From: Rallus limicola
Taxonomy: Eukaryota > Chordata > Aves > Gruiformes > Rallidae
Assembly: GCA_022605955.1 (NCBI GenBank)
Contig: JAKCOZ010000039.1
Location: forward strand, 248,001 to 312,000
Direction: 5' to 3'
Length of the DNA: 64,000 bases
The position numbers and the translations under genes were made by a program. Below are positions 37,663-50,218 of this stretch, in pieces (within the stretch, counting starts at the first letter, position 1; the number at the start of each line of letters is the position of its first letter). The notes under the pieces are model-generated. The model was given only the letters and a program-made list of their open reading frames with translations. It made no database searches and was not told the DNA's origin.

Positions 37663-38170
37663 GCAGGACCTGTCCCTGGTAAAGCCATGCTAACTGTCTC
37701 AAATCACCTCTCTGTCTTCCATGTATCTTAGCATAGCTTCTAGGAGAATCTGTTCCATCATCTTCCCAGGCATAGAGATGAGGCTGACAGGTTGGTAGTT
37801 CCTAAGGTCATCCTTTTTTACCCTTTTTAAAACTGTGCCTTTTAAAAAATGACCCTTCTTCCAGTCATCAGGGATTTCCCCTTACCACCATGGCTTTTCA
37901 TATACGATGGACAGTGGATTGGCAACCACATCAGCCAGTTCCCTGAGGACTCTGGGATGCATCTCATTAGGTCCCATAGATTTATATATTCTGGTTGTTC
38001 AGGTGGTCATGAACCTGATCTTCCCCTAGAGTGGGAGAGGCTTTATCCCCTTGTGCCCCATCTTGCTGCCCACTGACCCTGGAGGGGTGAGGAGAGCTGT
38101 TGCTAGTGAAGAATGAGGCAAAAATATCCAAGGAGTTGCCCATGAGTGATCTGTCCTAGGATTTGACACC

Positions 38171-39199
38171 ACCTGGGAAGGAAAAAAGGCCCAAGAGTGG
38201 CTGTGACTCACTACACTGCACATACCCCTCTCAGTGGACTAAACCAGTTTTTATGGTGTCAGGGGACTGTGTGAGGTTTTACAACTCAGTGAGGATTTAG
38301 AGCATGAAGGTGTGAATAAAGAGGTGAGGGGATTGTACAGCTTTCATGACAGGGGCAGTATCCCAGTGCACATGGAGGACCTTTCTGCCTGAATTTACCT
38401 CATGTGCAGGACATTGTCGGGCAACCTAAAAAAAAATCATCCTATGAAAATACCCATGCTCACCACTATATTACATAGTTATCAGCTGATGGGCCCAGTG
38501 CAGAGAATCAAATCTGAATATAAGGTGGACCACTAGGTTCTACAACCCTGTTTTCAGGTAGTAATATTTTTTTTTTATTTTGCCCTGGGCAGGACATGAC
38601 ACTGATGACATGGAGTCAATTAAATGTGAGCTTGCAAAGGCATTTTCATGGTGATTTCATGGCCTGACTGGATGTTATGCAGCCTGTTAACGTGTGTGGA
38701 GGGTCTATGCATAGACACTGGCATACAGGGAAGAGTCCTGGGAAGAAGCAGTGGAGGGTATAGTATGATATATCCCCCTTCATGTCATGCACAAAATAAG
38801 AGAGGATTCCTGTGTTCAAAGTGTCCTATACTTCCTGGAGCAGGTTGTGGGAAAATGCAGTAGAAAGACTGTGCAAGAAGCCCAGGGACAACATCCTTCT
38901 GCCTGTCCTGAGCATTCTTGGTACACTGAAGGAGACTCCACCACTTGCACACAGGTGTCATGTGGCAGGGTTTAGCTAGATTTATCCTTTTATTGGTGTG
39001 TAGGGTCTGATCTCTTCCAAGTACTTTTGAGACTTGAGTAGCTCCTGGCAGAAAACAAGCAGTTCAGAGAGTTTCTGAGAAGACTTCTCAGGCATATGGC
39101 AAAAAGCTGCTAGAGACTTTGTTGCTGAAAGTAGTGATTTGTTGTGTGGATTGGGACTGCTTATCAAGACCATGTCATAGCTTGTTTCAGCAACATTGT
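38171..39199. other. Unassigned segment between CR1 and LTR
   Basis: About 1 kb, visibly richer in G and C than typical flanks, between the minus-strand CR1 and the second LTR. I see no RT, gag or protease motif. Open frames reach only about 70 codons. It could be old retroviral internal sequence, another unrecognised repeat or unique DNA. Confidence 0.4.
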
Positions 39200-39366
39200 T
39201 GTGAAAGGGTTAATGTGTGTGGATATGTGAAATATTGTGGTGGAAAACAGTTACATAATGTTAATAAAGCACCAAAGAAAAGTTGATTAGTATGGTTAGG
39301 AGGCCATGTCAGAGGATACTTGTCTCTGAATTCTGATCACTATATATGTCCAGGATATGGCCATAT

Positions 39367-39393
39367 ATGAACTCATATATGAAATGAGTTCAT
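39367..39393. repeat. Perfect 10-bp inverted repeat within the LTR
   Basis: ATGAACTCAT at 39367-39376 is the exact reverse complement of ATGAGTTCAT at 39384-39393, separated by 7 bases. It lies in the U3-like part about 140 bases upstream of the TATA box. Confidence 0.85.
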
Positions 39394-39530
39394 TTGAAGA
39401 AGGGGCTCATGACCATGCAAAAGACCATTTGAGACCACCAACCCTGAATAGCACCTGTGCAGAAGACCAAGAACATTTTGGGATAAGAATTGTATAAGTT
39501 CTCAAAGGGTGTGACTGGCTGGGACTAAAC

Positions 39531-39538
39531 TATAAAAG
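39531..39538 (+). promoter_or_regulatory. TATA box of the LTR
   Basis: TATAAAAG in the expected position of an LTR U3 promoter, upstream of the pyrimidine-rich R/U5-like segment. Whether it still drives transcription is unknown. Confidence 0.55.
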
Positions 39539-39790
39539 ACATAAACCCAGGGAGCCATGCACATGCCCATCACGGTCATTCTTGGTCATTGCAGGATCCA
39601 TGGGTGGTGATCTCCCTCTTTTTCTTTTCCTTCTTTCCTCTCTTTTCTTTCTATAAATATTTCACTAAGAGAACAAACTGCCTACAATTATGTATTGCAA
39701 ATTCTGGTCCCTTCTACCATAAATACATATTTTAATCATTTGATGATGCTTCACCTTAATTTATCCCAAGGGAATCATGAACCTGCTACA

Positions 39791-41142
39791 GCTCCCTGGG
39801 CTACCTAAGTTGCCTTGTAACAATTGTTCTCCACAGTTGTCAGAAACATTCATATCTCAACAGCAGTAACAGGACTGCAAGTTTTACTTTCCAATGTCTG
39901 AACTGAGACAGGAGTTTCAGTCCTAGGTTTGTGTCACAGCCTGCCTCCAGCCCTTTACCTCTCTCTCCTTCCCATGCCTATGCATCTGAGAACGTTTGAG
40001 TCAGCTCTGTGCCTCACAAAATGTCATCAGCAGCATTGGATTCTCAGCCCAGAGCAATCAGAGTGTGTTTTAACCTTTTAAAAAGTGGTTTGGATGCGTT
40101 TATGTAACACTTCTTACTTATGTAAATGGTCTGAATTATTTTAGCAGAACTACTCAGGAGTAAAAATTATTTGCATGAGTAAGGGTTTGAGGATCAATTA
40201 TTTATCAGTAAACGTTGGGAAAATAGTTGGTTTTTTTCAATAAGAAATTATTGGGAGTAAAGACCTGGATTCATCCCAGGGAGTGCAGATACTTTCCTTA
40301 CTAAATTATCTAATTTGGGCTGTTGGACAAAACTCCCTCTCGGGAGAGAGAGTTAGGAGGTAAAGGATGGCATCTACAGATATTTATTTAGTCCATTAAG
40401 GTCTAATTCTCTTCCCAGAGAAGCTTCTCTGTCTCTCCTGACAGGAGGGAAGCTTCCAGTAATTAGGAACCTAACTTATGCACTGCTGCAAAGTGGGCTG
40501 AAGCTGAATTGCCATGCAATCAATCCTGCTCTACATGTCCAAGCCAGCCATGGAAATTCAACCCTTTTAAAAGCTGTTCTCACTGTAACCTCCCCTCTCT
40601 CTTTTGGTCATGGTCATCTATGTTACAACCTCTGGCCCAGGTCTTATGTAGATCAGAAGCATAACATTGGTTCAGACTTCTGAAGACATTGATAAGTGGC
40701 GATAAATAACTATGACAAAGTATAAAGAGTGGATCTGAGAAAGATAAGAAAGGGGAAATCACAGAGGTATGATTATGTATATGGGGAGGGTTAGTAGCTT
40801 AAAAATTCAAGGTGAAAACCACCGACTTGGTTGTCATTGAGTAAGAAATAAAAAGAAACCAAATTACATAACAACCCAAGGAATTGGTTGGTGTCACTAA
40901 TGTCGGTCTGTTGCTGATGTTAATGATCTCTGTAGGGATGTCAGTAGAGCCAGAACAATAGATCTGCAAGTAAGCAACACGTGACATTTAGGGAACAGTT
41001 GAGGCTGATCCTTCCTCTCTTCACTATTGCCTGCCTGGGGAGGAAAAAAATCATGTGCCTTCTTGGGGGTGGCATGTACACTAATGTTTTAACTAGGAAC
41101 TCAATAAACCTAGCTATGTTTTTAATTATCCATTAAATAATA
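39791..41142. other. AT-rich stretch, no gene seen
   Basis: About 1.35 kb without recognised repeats or motifs. Open frames here are about 60 codons and unremarkable. Confidence 0.55.
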
Positions 41143-41232
41143 AAATCACAGAATGGTTTTAGTTGGAAGGGACCTCAAAGATCATCTAGTTTCATTCCCC
41201 CCCTTCCCACTAGACGAGGTTGCCCAATAAAT
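41143..41232 (-). mobile_element. CR1 LINE, very short 3' fragment
   Basis: Plus-strand text ATCACAGAATGGTTTTAGTT, then GGAAGGGACCTCAAAGATCA and CTAGTTTCATTCCCCCC, is the reverse complement of the last about 90 bases of a CR1. It is severely 5' truncated. A TAAATAAT-like element on each side of the fragment might be a target duplication but is too AT-rich to trust. Confidence 0.88.
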
Positions 41233-42071
41233 AATTGCTTTATATCTTTAATGCTTGCAGAGCATTTCTGAGTATGGTTAAAGATGCCCAAATCAAAATA
41301 ATCTGAAAAAAAGAGATGACAACACCTTATACTAAGAGTTATGAACATAATAACAGCAAATGAAAAAGAGATAACCTTATCAGATCCTTAACAACCTGGC
41401 ATGATAGAAGTCATACTTATTTGGGATGAAACTGTCTTGATTCTTCAAGTGATATTTTGCTGTATTCATGCCATATTTTTCAGAAAGTTTTTCTCCTTCT
41501 CAGTATTAATCTTTACAAGTCTTGTGACAGATCACAGATACTATTGTATTTAGAGATCAGGAGGAAGATGATTGGTCATCAGAGACATCTCTTTAAAAAT
41601 TTGCTTTAGGTTAGTAGGAAAAACTGGTTTATAACATATTTCTTTTCTATTCTAATACTAGTACTTAGATTTATTTTAATTCTTGTCTTTCCTTGCATCA
41701 GATATTATATCAAATTTACTATTATCCTTTCATAATTTCTTATTCTTATGCTCTTCAGAAAGCTATGAGGTTCCCCACTATTTTCTTCTGTTTCCCATCT
41801 CTAACTTCTACCAGTTTTTCTAATTTATAATAATTATCAACATCTGTTCTTTACATCTCTTCTTTCTCTTTTTATTGAAACTAAAATTAGAATGTGGATC
41901 CTAAATGGTCAATCATCTTTACAAGTGAGGTTACAAGTGTAATGAGTAGTGTGGGACCTGAAACTCCTCCTGCCTGGACTTTATCCCAGTCTTTTAACCT
42001 GATCTTACTAGAATTACCTGATGAGAATTACAGCCTAAATGGAAAAAACAACCAGCCAATCAGACAAAGAA

Positions 42072-42087
42072 CCCCCCCCCCCCCCCC
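42072..42087. repeat. Poly-C homopolymer (16 C)
   Basis: Sixteen C followed by an AAACCAACCCCC-like patch. Confidence 0.85.
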
Positions 42088-43244
42088 AAACCAACCCCCA
42101 AACAATTAAGAAAACCACAACACAAACCACTGATGAAAGTCAATCATCTCACAATCTTATAAATACTAAACCTATGTAAGACCCTTTGAGGTCTCTGAGA
42201 TCGCAGCAGGCTGTGACTGATTATCTCCCCTTGATGTGGGATGTGTCTCAGGGTAGATTTCACAAGATTTCAAACACCATCCACTGACAGATGCTGACAA
42301 AGGAGTTATGTTCAAAGATGGTTTACAATACACAGAAAAAAATGAGTAATTCATAACTCATGAAGAAAGAACAATCATCACAGGTTAATCTCTATAGCTG
42401 TACTTGTGTCTGTATTTGTGTTTATGTGTCTGTGTTTTCATTTAGAAAACTTGTCTTGTGAACCTTGCTGGTTTTGAATCTTTAACTAAGTCACAGAATT
42501 TTGAATATAACAAGTTTTGTTAAACTATTTGTTTTTTTATTGGCTGATCACACAGTGCCAATAAATATCATACCATCAAATCTTGTGATTCACCATAAAA
42601 CACTGTTAATAAAGCTTAAATTTATGCTTCCTCAATATTTTGTAAAAAAATTTGGGACAGATTACTTTAAAAAAGTGCTGATTACAGCCTTGAAGTAAAA
42701 GTATCTAACTTCCTCGAGAAAGTGAAGACACAGAAAAATCTAGTCATTTCAGCTACTTTTTCATTTCATCACAATAAGAACAAGTAGATTATAAAAATGG
42801 AGAAAATTCTAGCCTCTCAGGTGAAACAGATTAAACAAAAAAGGCTTAAAAATGACTGTCATCAATGTCATTTAGAAATTCTTTCCTCTACACAGCTTGC
42901 TAGTCCAGTGATTTCTAGGGAAAAAAAAAATATAATTCTGTCACTGGTCAGACTTAGCTGTGGGTTTGATCCATGCTTCAGGACAGCACTCCTACTGCTT
43001 ACATCTTATGTTTTCAGGAGGCTTTCAAAAGCAGTGTCACTTCGGTGCTGCTGGAAGTTTTTCCTCTTCCCCTGTCTTGTCCTCTCCAGCTCTAACCATA
43101 CAGACTTGTCTAATACTAACTTCTCTTTTGCAACAAGATTAATTTTCAGCCCTCTCAGCAAGCACTTGTGGCTCCCTGAGAGGCCAGGTAACTGCAGGCT
43201 GCTGCACTGAGTACATCCAGCCTCAGTTCAGTTTGGATTTAGTT

Positions 43245-43271
43245 CAGAATCCCCACAGTTTGGGGATTCTG
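43245..43271. repeat. Perfect 11-bp hairpin
   Basis: CAGAATCCCCA (43245-43255) and TGGGGATTCTG (43261-43271) are exact reverse complements around a 5-base CAGTT loop. Confidence 0.9.
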
Positions 43272-46200
43272 GAAGTCTGAAGCCATGGTGCAGGATCTTA
43301 TGATGGACATAGTTCTCTCTATTTGAGCTATACTGCACCCCAAAAAATATCCTTTCAGTGACTAGGCAGAGGTGCTCAAGAGGAAACATGAGAGGAATTT
43401 GCTGTCCTTGGCAAAGATCCTGATTCACCCAGCTACATAATCGAAGGAAGGAAAATGGTATGCGTTGCCCAGTCACTCTTTTTCTACAAAGCACAGAGTA
43501 AACTGTGAGCAAGCACCATATGCCTATGACACATTTTATTTAAGCAGATATCTGATATTTCCATAGAATTTAATAAGGAAAAGGTAAAACAAAATGGGAG
43601 ATCCAAAATCGGACTTTTTCTTTTTTTTTTTTTTTTCTTCCTCCTTCTAATAGTACAGAAAGAAGAAGGAATAATTTATACTTCTTTTTTTTTCACATTA
43701 AAAATTAAATAGTATCAGCCCATGCCAGTGAATTGCTTAGATTTTCATGAAAGCACACTTTTTTAAGGGTGAGTCATTATTATTTTTAATGTGTATGCTT
43801 TCAAGGTATCTTACTAAGAAGTTTTTAAATTTTTTTTTTTTAATTTTAATGAATAATTTTAATAACTTCTACTAATTTTCTTGCTATTAACTTCCAGATT
43901 TTGGACAAAGAAATATCCTTACTGGCATTTATTTGGACCAATCTTTTACAATCAGAGATACTTCTGCATTCTATCGCAACAGGCATATAAATTACATAAA
44001 TTGAGAATGATTCAATGCATTTTTTGCACTTTTAGTCTTAGCCACTTTTCTTTTATTTCTTTTCAAGAAATATAAAAAGATTTAAAGCCAAAAACCTTTG
44101 AATGCTTAGGAGAGCACTACAATTTCTTGTGTGTGATCTTACAGAAGAGCAGTATGAAATACTTTCCCTGTACAGAGCATGCATGTTGGTAACAGTGGTA
44201 GTAGAATGGGATAGTTGGAGCTTGCAGAAGGGATTATTTAATTTTCATAAACCAGAATCCTCTGTTTGCCATTCTAGAGAGAAATCCTAAGACATTATTT
44301 ATTTTACCTTTTATTTTAGATTCACTTCCTGTCAGAAGCAGTGGAGATGTTCATGTGCAGGTGTTTGATTTATAAGGAAAAATAGAGGAGTGAGATTAAA
44401 GCAGCAAACCTGGGTTATTAAAAAGAAAAAAAAAAAAAATCAACCCCCCAAACCCCTAAAACCTCGATTACTTTTCAGTGAAAGAGAGAAGGAAAAAAAG
44501 ACACAATTAATGCTTTAAATAATTGCATGATCACTGACTGATAAAAGAAAAGGATTGCATAAATGTCAGTACTCTGAACCCAGAGGGACCAGGCACAACA
44601 CTTCTGACAGCACATTTTTGAAATATATGTGCGATACACTGTGCATATTTGGTGAGTCTTTCTCCCAGAGGAAAAAGCTGCATCTATATCTTTGACACAG
44701 AAGTTTGCTGTCCTGAATATATACTGAAAGTGTCTTGTTCTATACAGTCACTTCCTACAACTCTGGAACTACTCTAAACTCAAGTAGATAAATACAATGA
44801 AATCAACAGATCTCTGTCAATTTAAAGCAACTGAGGTTCTGAGGTTGCTGAACAGGAAAGAAATGACCCAGGTGACTCAGAAAACAGAAAGAAAATTAAG
44901 GAAATGGAGGTCACTGGAGGGCACATTGAAAGCACACACAGGTAAACTTGTTCACCAAGTTCCTACAGAAACAGTTGAAGTGCATTACCACAACTGTAAT
45001 CCATTCATGCAGGATTAAATTAATATAGTCAACCAATTAATAGAAAATAAGAGAATGAGCTTCAACAAATGTACACTTATTTGTTTGTGACTTTCAACCA
45101 GACACCTATCAAATCTTCCCTAAACAAAATATTAGAAAACTAGGACACGATAGCCCTTTAGGTTCAATTCTTACTCACTGATATCAGCAGCAGTTGACTG
45201 TTTCCAGTTCAGCCACAATTCTGGCAAGAAGACCCCCTAGCTAAACAATTAATAACCTGATTTTGTAATTTATTGCAAAGGGTTCCTTCACCTCCTTTCC
45301 AAACACTGTCACCATACCTATCTGGATATAATTGTTCACAACAAAGACTAACTTAAAATTTACCCCTTCAACACTATAACTGGCTTTATCTTTTTTACAT
45401 GTTGTAAGGAACTGTTGCATGATGATGTGGAGGCAGATTGAGCTGCTTTGGTCACTTCAAAGTATACATCTACAACTGGTCAACTGAACATCTGAATAGG
45501 GGAAAAAAACCAGTTGGTGTCCAGTGTCATAATTTCTAATCTAAAATCTTAGATATTCCAAGGTAAGTGTATCACTTGACCTCCAGATGAATCAACATGG
45601 TACAAGTCTTCAATTGCTCCTGTGCAATATCTGCTGACCATGTGTTGATGTTTCTCTTACCCTGTGGAGTGTGAAATGGCCCACCAGTTGGCAATTGCAT
45701 TGAGTCCTATATTTCCATCAATTTTTATCAGAATATAGAAACTCAACTCATATGCAGACAGCTGCACTGAACAAAAAGTGATTTGTGCATGTGTACGTTG
45801 ATTTGTTGCCCAAACACAACTTAAACTTAGCACTAAGAGGAATTCAAAGAAAAAAACCCAGATATTTGGAAAGGGTAGTGTCAAAGTGACTTCCCATAGA
45901 GCAATTTGATCCCAATGAAGATGTTTGTTAGGTTAAAGCAAGTTTAATGACTTATGATTATATTAACCCATGATTGAGAGTGACTAATATGTCTACTGAT
46001 CTTATTGAGAAAAGAAAAGGTGTGGCTAGGAGACTCACAAAATGAAACTCAGATAATGGCTGTGACAAGGATAACTGGGGTCTCCATAAACCTTGCACGA
46101 AGTGGATTCAGCTCACCCAGTTTTAGACAGTGGGTAGATCTCTGTGCCTGAGCTAGAAACTAAAATTCATTTATATCTAAAGGAGAGAAATATGAATACA

Positions 46201-46543
46201 TAGGGCACAGTTCATCTTTCCTAATTTATTAGTCTATATTAAGTTGAAATAACTTTTTTTCCTAACAGTGTCTATTTCTCTTTATTGGCAACAAAAAGAA
46301 CCTAGGGCAACTAGTTTAAATTCAGGCATCTACATTTGATCAGAGGACTCCCACCTGGGTGTCTGTAGATAATAGTGTGTCTTAGATCAGAGAGAAGCTC
46401 TGCACCATCTGCTCTAGACAGGCTTGTCTAAAACTCCAACCCCACCAGAGGTAGCCTTTATTGGCATGCCAATTATAGAAACAGCTGTATTTACCCTTAA
46501 ATTTGCCTTGTAGCTAGAGGGACATAATTCCATGCAGGTTTAT

Positions 46544-46572
46544 ATTATTATTATTATTATTACTACTACTAC
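46544..46572. repeat. Compound (ATT)n(ACT)n trinucleotide repeat
   Basis: About six ATT units run directly into three to four ACT units, a compound microsatellite. Confidence 0.85.
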
Positions 46573-48279
46573 CACAAATATTTTTCAAACTGTAGCACCC
46601 TCAGCCAGAGAAAGGGTAAACAGATTAAATCAACAAAATTAAACGAATAAATAAGTGAAAAATCAGTTCCTTATTCTCTTCAGTCATCCCACCAAAATTT
46701 GCTCTTGTACAAAAGACCATGTATGAGGAAAAATGTACTATTGAGAGGGGATTTGAGAAAACATTATGCAGCTAAAGTAAGAGACTTAGAACAGGATTTA
46801 GAGTTCAGATTAATTACAGCTAATGCAACAAATAGGCATAACACAAAGCAAATGGGAAAGAGCATCGAGGGTGGTAAAAAAATATACAAGATATTATCAT
46901 GTTTTGCTATCAGGAAAACATCCAGCAAAAGCTATTGTTTCTGCTGTCATTGCAGTCAGTCTCTTAGCAGCCTGAAAGTTTAAACCAGCTAGAAGGTACT
47001 CAGCCTGTTGTTTGGCAACACAGGTTGTCAAGGCAACAGATGCCAGTGACACTTCTCCTTCTTCCTGATGGATTCTGCCACTAAAATACAGAAATAGGGG
47101 TCCTGAACTGACCTGAGGGCTCTTTGGAAGACTTTTTTTCATGCCATGAAATCCCTATCTCATAAGAAACCACTGAGGTATTCTGAAATATTAAATGTCT
47201 GTCTTTATTTTGGCAACACTTATTGATGTGTTGCAGTTCATTTTATTTATTGTGATGCTGCTAGGATGTGAGTTTGGAAGTTTGACATACTAGTCAAAAG
47301 AATACCAATAGGCATATTGCTATTCTTGCATTAGACGCTTTTCTCTTGGTAAAACTAGGCAACGAATATAAATCACAGAGATTAAAATCATCCTATAGTT
47401 GACTATTTAAAATGTATTTATAACATTTTGCACAACCAAGTAGATATGTGGAAAACCAGCAATTTTGCCAAACAGTTTGCAATGTTTAAGTGATAGTTTC
47501 AAGAAATACTGCTTTTTTAATTTTGGTTTGATACAAACAAAAAACTTCCACTGAAGCAAGGAAATGTCTTAAGGGAACATGTGAAAGAGAAAAAAATAAC
47601 TAGAATCAATCCTTCTTCCCAGTATAATGAAACTCTTGGTTTGTTCAGCATCAGGGAACAAACAAAACTCTCACTCCTTTTTCTCCCAGGCCTCACTTTG
47701 CACATATTCCCCCTTGTTTAAACCCCATGAGTTTTCATCTTGAGAGTCATTACTCAGTTCGATGTAAAAATTCTTTTGAATGTCCCTTAAAGCTATCCTC
47801 CCATTGATCTGCACAATGACATTCCTCCCATAGCAGATGGTCTTGCTTGTCTTTTAACACATGTCCCAAATTATTCCATCTCCTTTTCTGGATAAATTTA
47901 GAGAGAAGAAAATTGTTGAGTCTGATTAATTTTGTAATTTGTTATAAATTCTAACATTCTTATTAAGACATTAACATTTGAAGGCATTCCAATATCTTTG
48001 CATACTAAGAGGGAAATCAGGCTTTTATATCTTTACATTGATACATAAATAACATTTGACTTGAAAATGCAGAATTTTGTCATCGTGTTTTAAAATTTCC
48101 CTAGTCTCACTTAAGATAATAACTACTGTTTCTTCATTGCCAGCTCATAACATTATACAGTTCTTAAGAAAAAATGCTCACATTTTGAAATGCATGAATA
48201 CAGCCCACATTCCTGACATCAGTTGATTCATTCTGCATGTGAGCTAAGCAGAGAAAGCAAACCGTTACCAAACAACAAG

Positions 48280-48281
<2 letters not shown>

Positions 48282-48314
<33 letters not shown>

Positions 48315-48332
48315 CACATATATACACACACC
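48282..48332. repeat. (TA)n microsatellite with TG/CA tail
   Basis: About 13 TA units (48282-48307) followed by degenerate TATG, TACACA and CACACA units. Alternating purine-pyrimidine sequence of this type is often length-polymorphic. Confidence 0.9.
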
Positions 48333-50048
48333 ATATCCAAACCACTTATTCAAAATGGGACCACAGCCACCTCATGTCACCTTTGGAAGTTACAGCAACT
48401 GAGGGTATTGTCTTCTCTAGACATGAGGCTTTGTCATGAGCACCTACTTGCATCTAGTTCCAAAAATAAGTACAGGGTCATAATGGAATAAGGTGAAAGA
48501 GGAGTTACAACTGAATAGCTGCTCAGTAAGAAGGAATGATGCACAGTTAACATCACAGACTGGGGACTTTCACAGTAGAAAATAGAACAAAACACAGAAA
48601 ATCTCTAAGTTCAGTGCAGAATTGCAGAATGGAATGTTTAGAAAATTAATTTAAGACATAGCAACTAAGGAGAATAGCAATTCAGAAGTTTAAGATAACA
48701 TCAGAAGTAAGTAGAACTTGAAAATCTTTAATGGTTTTTAAAATAATCTGCACTTGCAAAATTATCCCAACTGATCATTTTTAAATGTCAGATGCATGGA
48801 CAAATAACCTAACCACATATTTACTGAATAAAATTTATACAATCGTTTGTGCTTGCCTAAAGAAACACATCTATTTTAAAATTGTAGCTTTTGAGGCTTT
48901 AAGTAGTGGACCAAGTTTTTAACACAAGTAGAATACAACAAGTACTGGAAGTATACATTTTTGTTTGTTTTTTTGCTTGCTTGTTTGCCACAGAGTTTTT
49001 GTCTATAGAAGCTGTTTTTCAGGCACTCTTTACTATACATAAAATGTCCAAGAGTCATATGTTCTATACCCTCTGACAGAACGTAACAACTGTTCCAATT
49101 CAAGAAATACTTATCTCAGAGGCATATATTTATCTGTTTACCCCTGATGGCTCAGTGTCATTTTAGTTTTACCTTGCTGGCTCCTTTTAAGCTATCTTTA
49201 CCTTGGGAAAAAGTTGTACCCTCCTATCTGGTTTATTTGTCTCAACAGAACTAATGACAATAGAAATAGCAGTTTTAGGCCCACAAACAACCCATTTGGA
49301 AACTTTCAGAAAAGGAACTGGAAGTGAAAGTTAAGTCTAATACTGAATATTTGACTTATATTCAAATTAACCAACTATTAAACAAGAGTAATGAAGAACT
49401 TCTTGAAAAACATACAATAATAATAATAAAAAAGAATAAAGGATGGGTGGGGTGACAAGAAGAGAGAAAACTGCTAATTATACAATGAAAAATATTTCTC
49501 CATTAAAAGTAGGTGACTGTAAGGAAAAACAAGGGCAAAGGAAGAGAAATGAAAGCAGAATGAAAAAGGTTCTGACATCATTAAATGACAGAGGGACATG
49601 CATTCCCTGAAATAGTTTGTAAAATCTGATCAATCTCATTTAAGTGCCATCTTACATTCTTCAATATGTGTTAAATAGATTTATTATACCCTGTAGTATG
49701 GAGTGAGAATGTCCCACGCTTGTCAGTTTGGCACATAAATGGTGTGCACTTCAGTCTCACAGTGATCCAGATGAGGTTATTTTTGCCCACTTCCTGTACA
49801 CATTGGTATATGGACAGACTGCAAATGCCTTTTCAGTCATCTAGTCTAATCCAGCAAAAGAAGATATGATCTCAATTAGCTGGACAAAAATGGTCTGATT
49901 AGCAAGTCATGATCTTTTTTTCTGAACTGTCAACATATGTCAATGAATGTTAGCTATCTATAACCCCTAATTGTTATATGAGTTGCAGTTGATTTTCACT
50001 GACTCCTGTTAAAAAAGAATCTGTGTTCCAATAATTATTTGCTCCATT

Positions 50049-50169
50049 GCCAGCAGGTCAAGAAAGGTGATCCTTCTCTACAGAGGAACAAGGCTCTGAG
50101 TTCAGTTCCAATACACGAAAGGCATGGACTTAGAGGAGCAAGTCCAGAGCAAGGTCACAAAACTAATGA
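50049..50169 (+). mobile_element. CR1 LINE, degenerate internal ORF2 fragment
   Basis: A scrap matching the CR1 ORF2 region for the block about a SRSRKVILLYR-like peptide to the QSKVTKLMK-like peptide: GCCAGCAGGTCAAGAAAGGT, then GTTCAGTTCCAATACA, then GTCCAGAGCAAGGTCACAAA. Both ends are lost and small deletions are present. It lies 49 bases from the 3' end of a CR1 in the opposite orientation. Confidence 0.72.
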
Positions 50170-50218
50170 AGTATACATATATTTGAAATAACTTTGCTTA
50201 GCAAACTGCTTTTTCCAA

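Larger units (their letters stand above)
36453..38170 (-). mobile_element. CR1 LINE, long 5' truncated copy on the minus strand
   Basis: The plus strand opens with CATAGAATCTTAGAATGG, the reversed 3' octamers. It passes through the CR1 3' UTR (GTTGGAAGGGACCCC), the C-terminal part of ORF2 and the RT domain, and ends in the region coding for the FASFFTSN-like peptide near 38125. Beyond that, similarity fades, and I place the 5' truncation at about 38170. Frames change several times along the copy. At about 1.7 kb it is the second longest CR1 in the window. Confidence 0.93.
39200..39790 (+). mobile_element. Probable solo LTR of an avian ERV
   Basis: It starts with TGTGAAAGGGTTAATGTGTG and resembles a repeated avian LTR that I recall from bird genomes. 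A TATA box (TATAAAAG, 39531-39538) sits about 330 bases in. It is followed by ATAAACCCAGGGAGCC, a GGATCCATGGGTGGTGATCT block and a long pyrimidine tract (39610-39652). A decayed polyadenylation region (ATAAATAC, about 39719) comes next. The right end is uncertain (ATGAACCTGCTACA at about 39777-39790). No retroviral coding sequence, primer-binding site or partner LTR is seen, and no target-site duplication is clear. Confidence 0.65.
41233..50048. other. Long AT-rich stretch, no confident gene
   Basis: Nearly 9 kb without a recognised transposon. It contains a C16 run at 42072-42087, a perfect hairpin at 43245-43271, poly-T near 43619-43636, (ATT)n(ACT)n at 46544-46572 and (TA)n at 48282-48332. 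The longest open frame (137 codons, 42797-43210, plus) has no motif and partly overlaps A-rich sequence. No exon-like set of frames with splice signals stood out. Confidence 0.5.

Noticed and set aside
42797..43210. 137-codon plus-strand open frame as a possible gene
   Set aside because: No recognisable motif, no CpG or codon signal and no paired splice sites that stand out. An open frame of this length is expected a few times by chance in 64 kb of six-frame AT-rich DNA.
48282..48332. Alternating TA/TG tract as a CRISPR-like or origin element
   Set aside because: It is an ordinary dinucleotide microsatellite; the sequence is vertebrate nuclear DNA with no repeat-spacer structure.
49836..49860. 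Possible CR1 scrap (CAGTCATCTAGTCTAATCC)
   Set aside because: It resembles the CR1 3' UTR block GATCATCTAGTCCAACC, but it is under 25 bases and lacks the octamers, so it is not distinguishable from chance.
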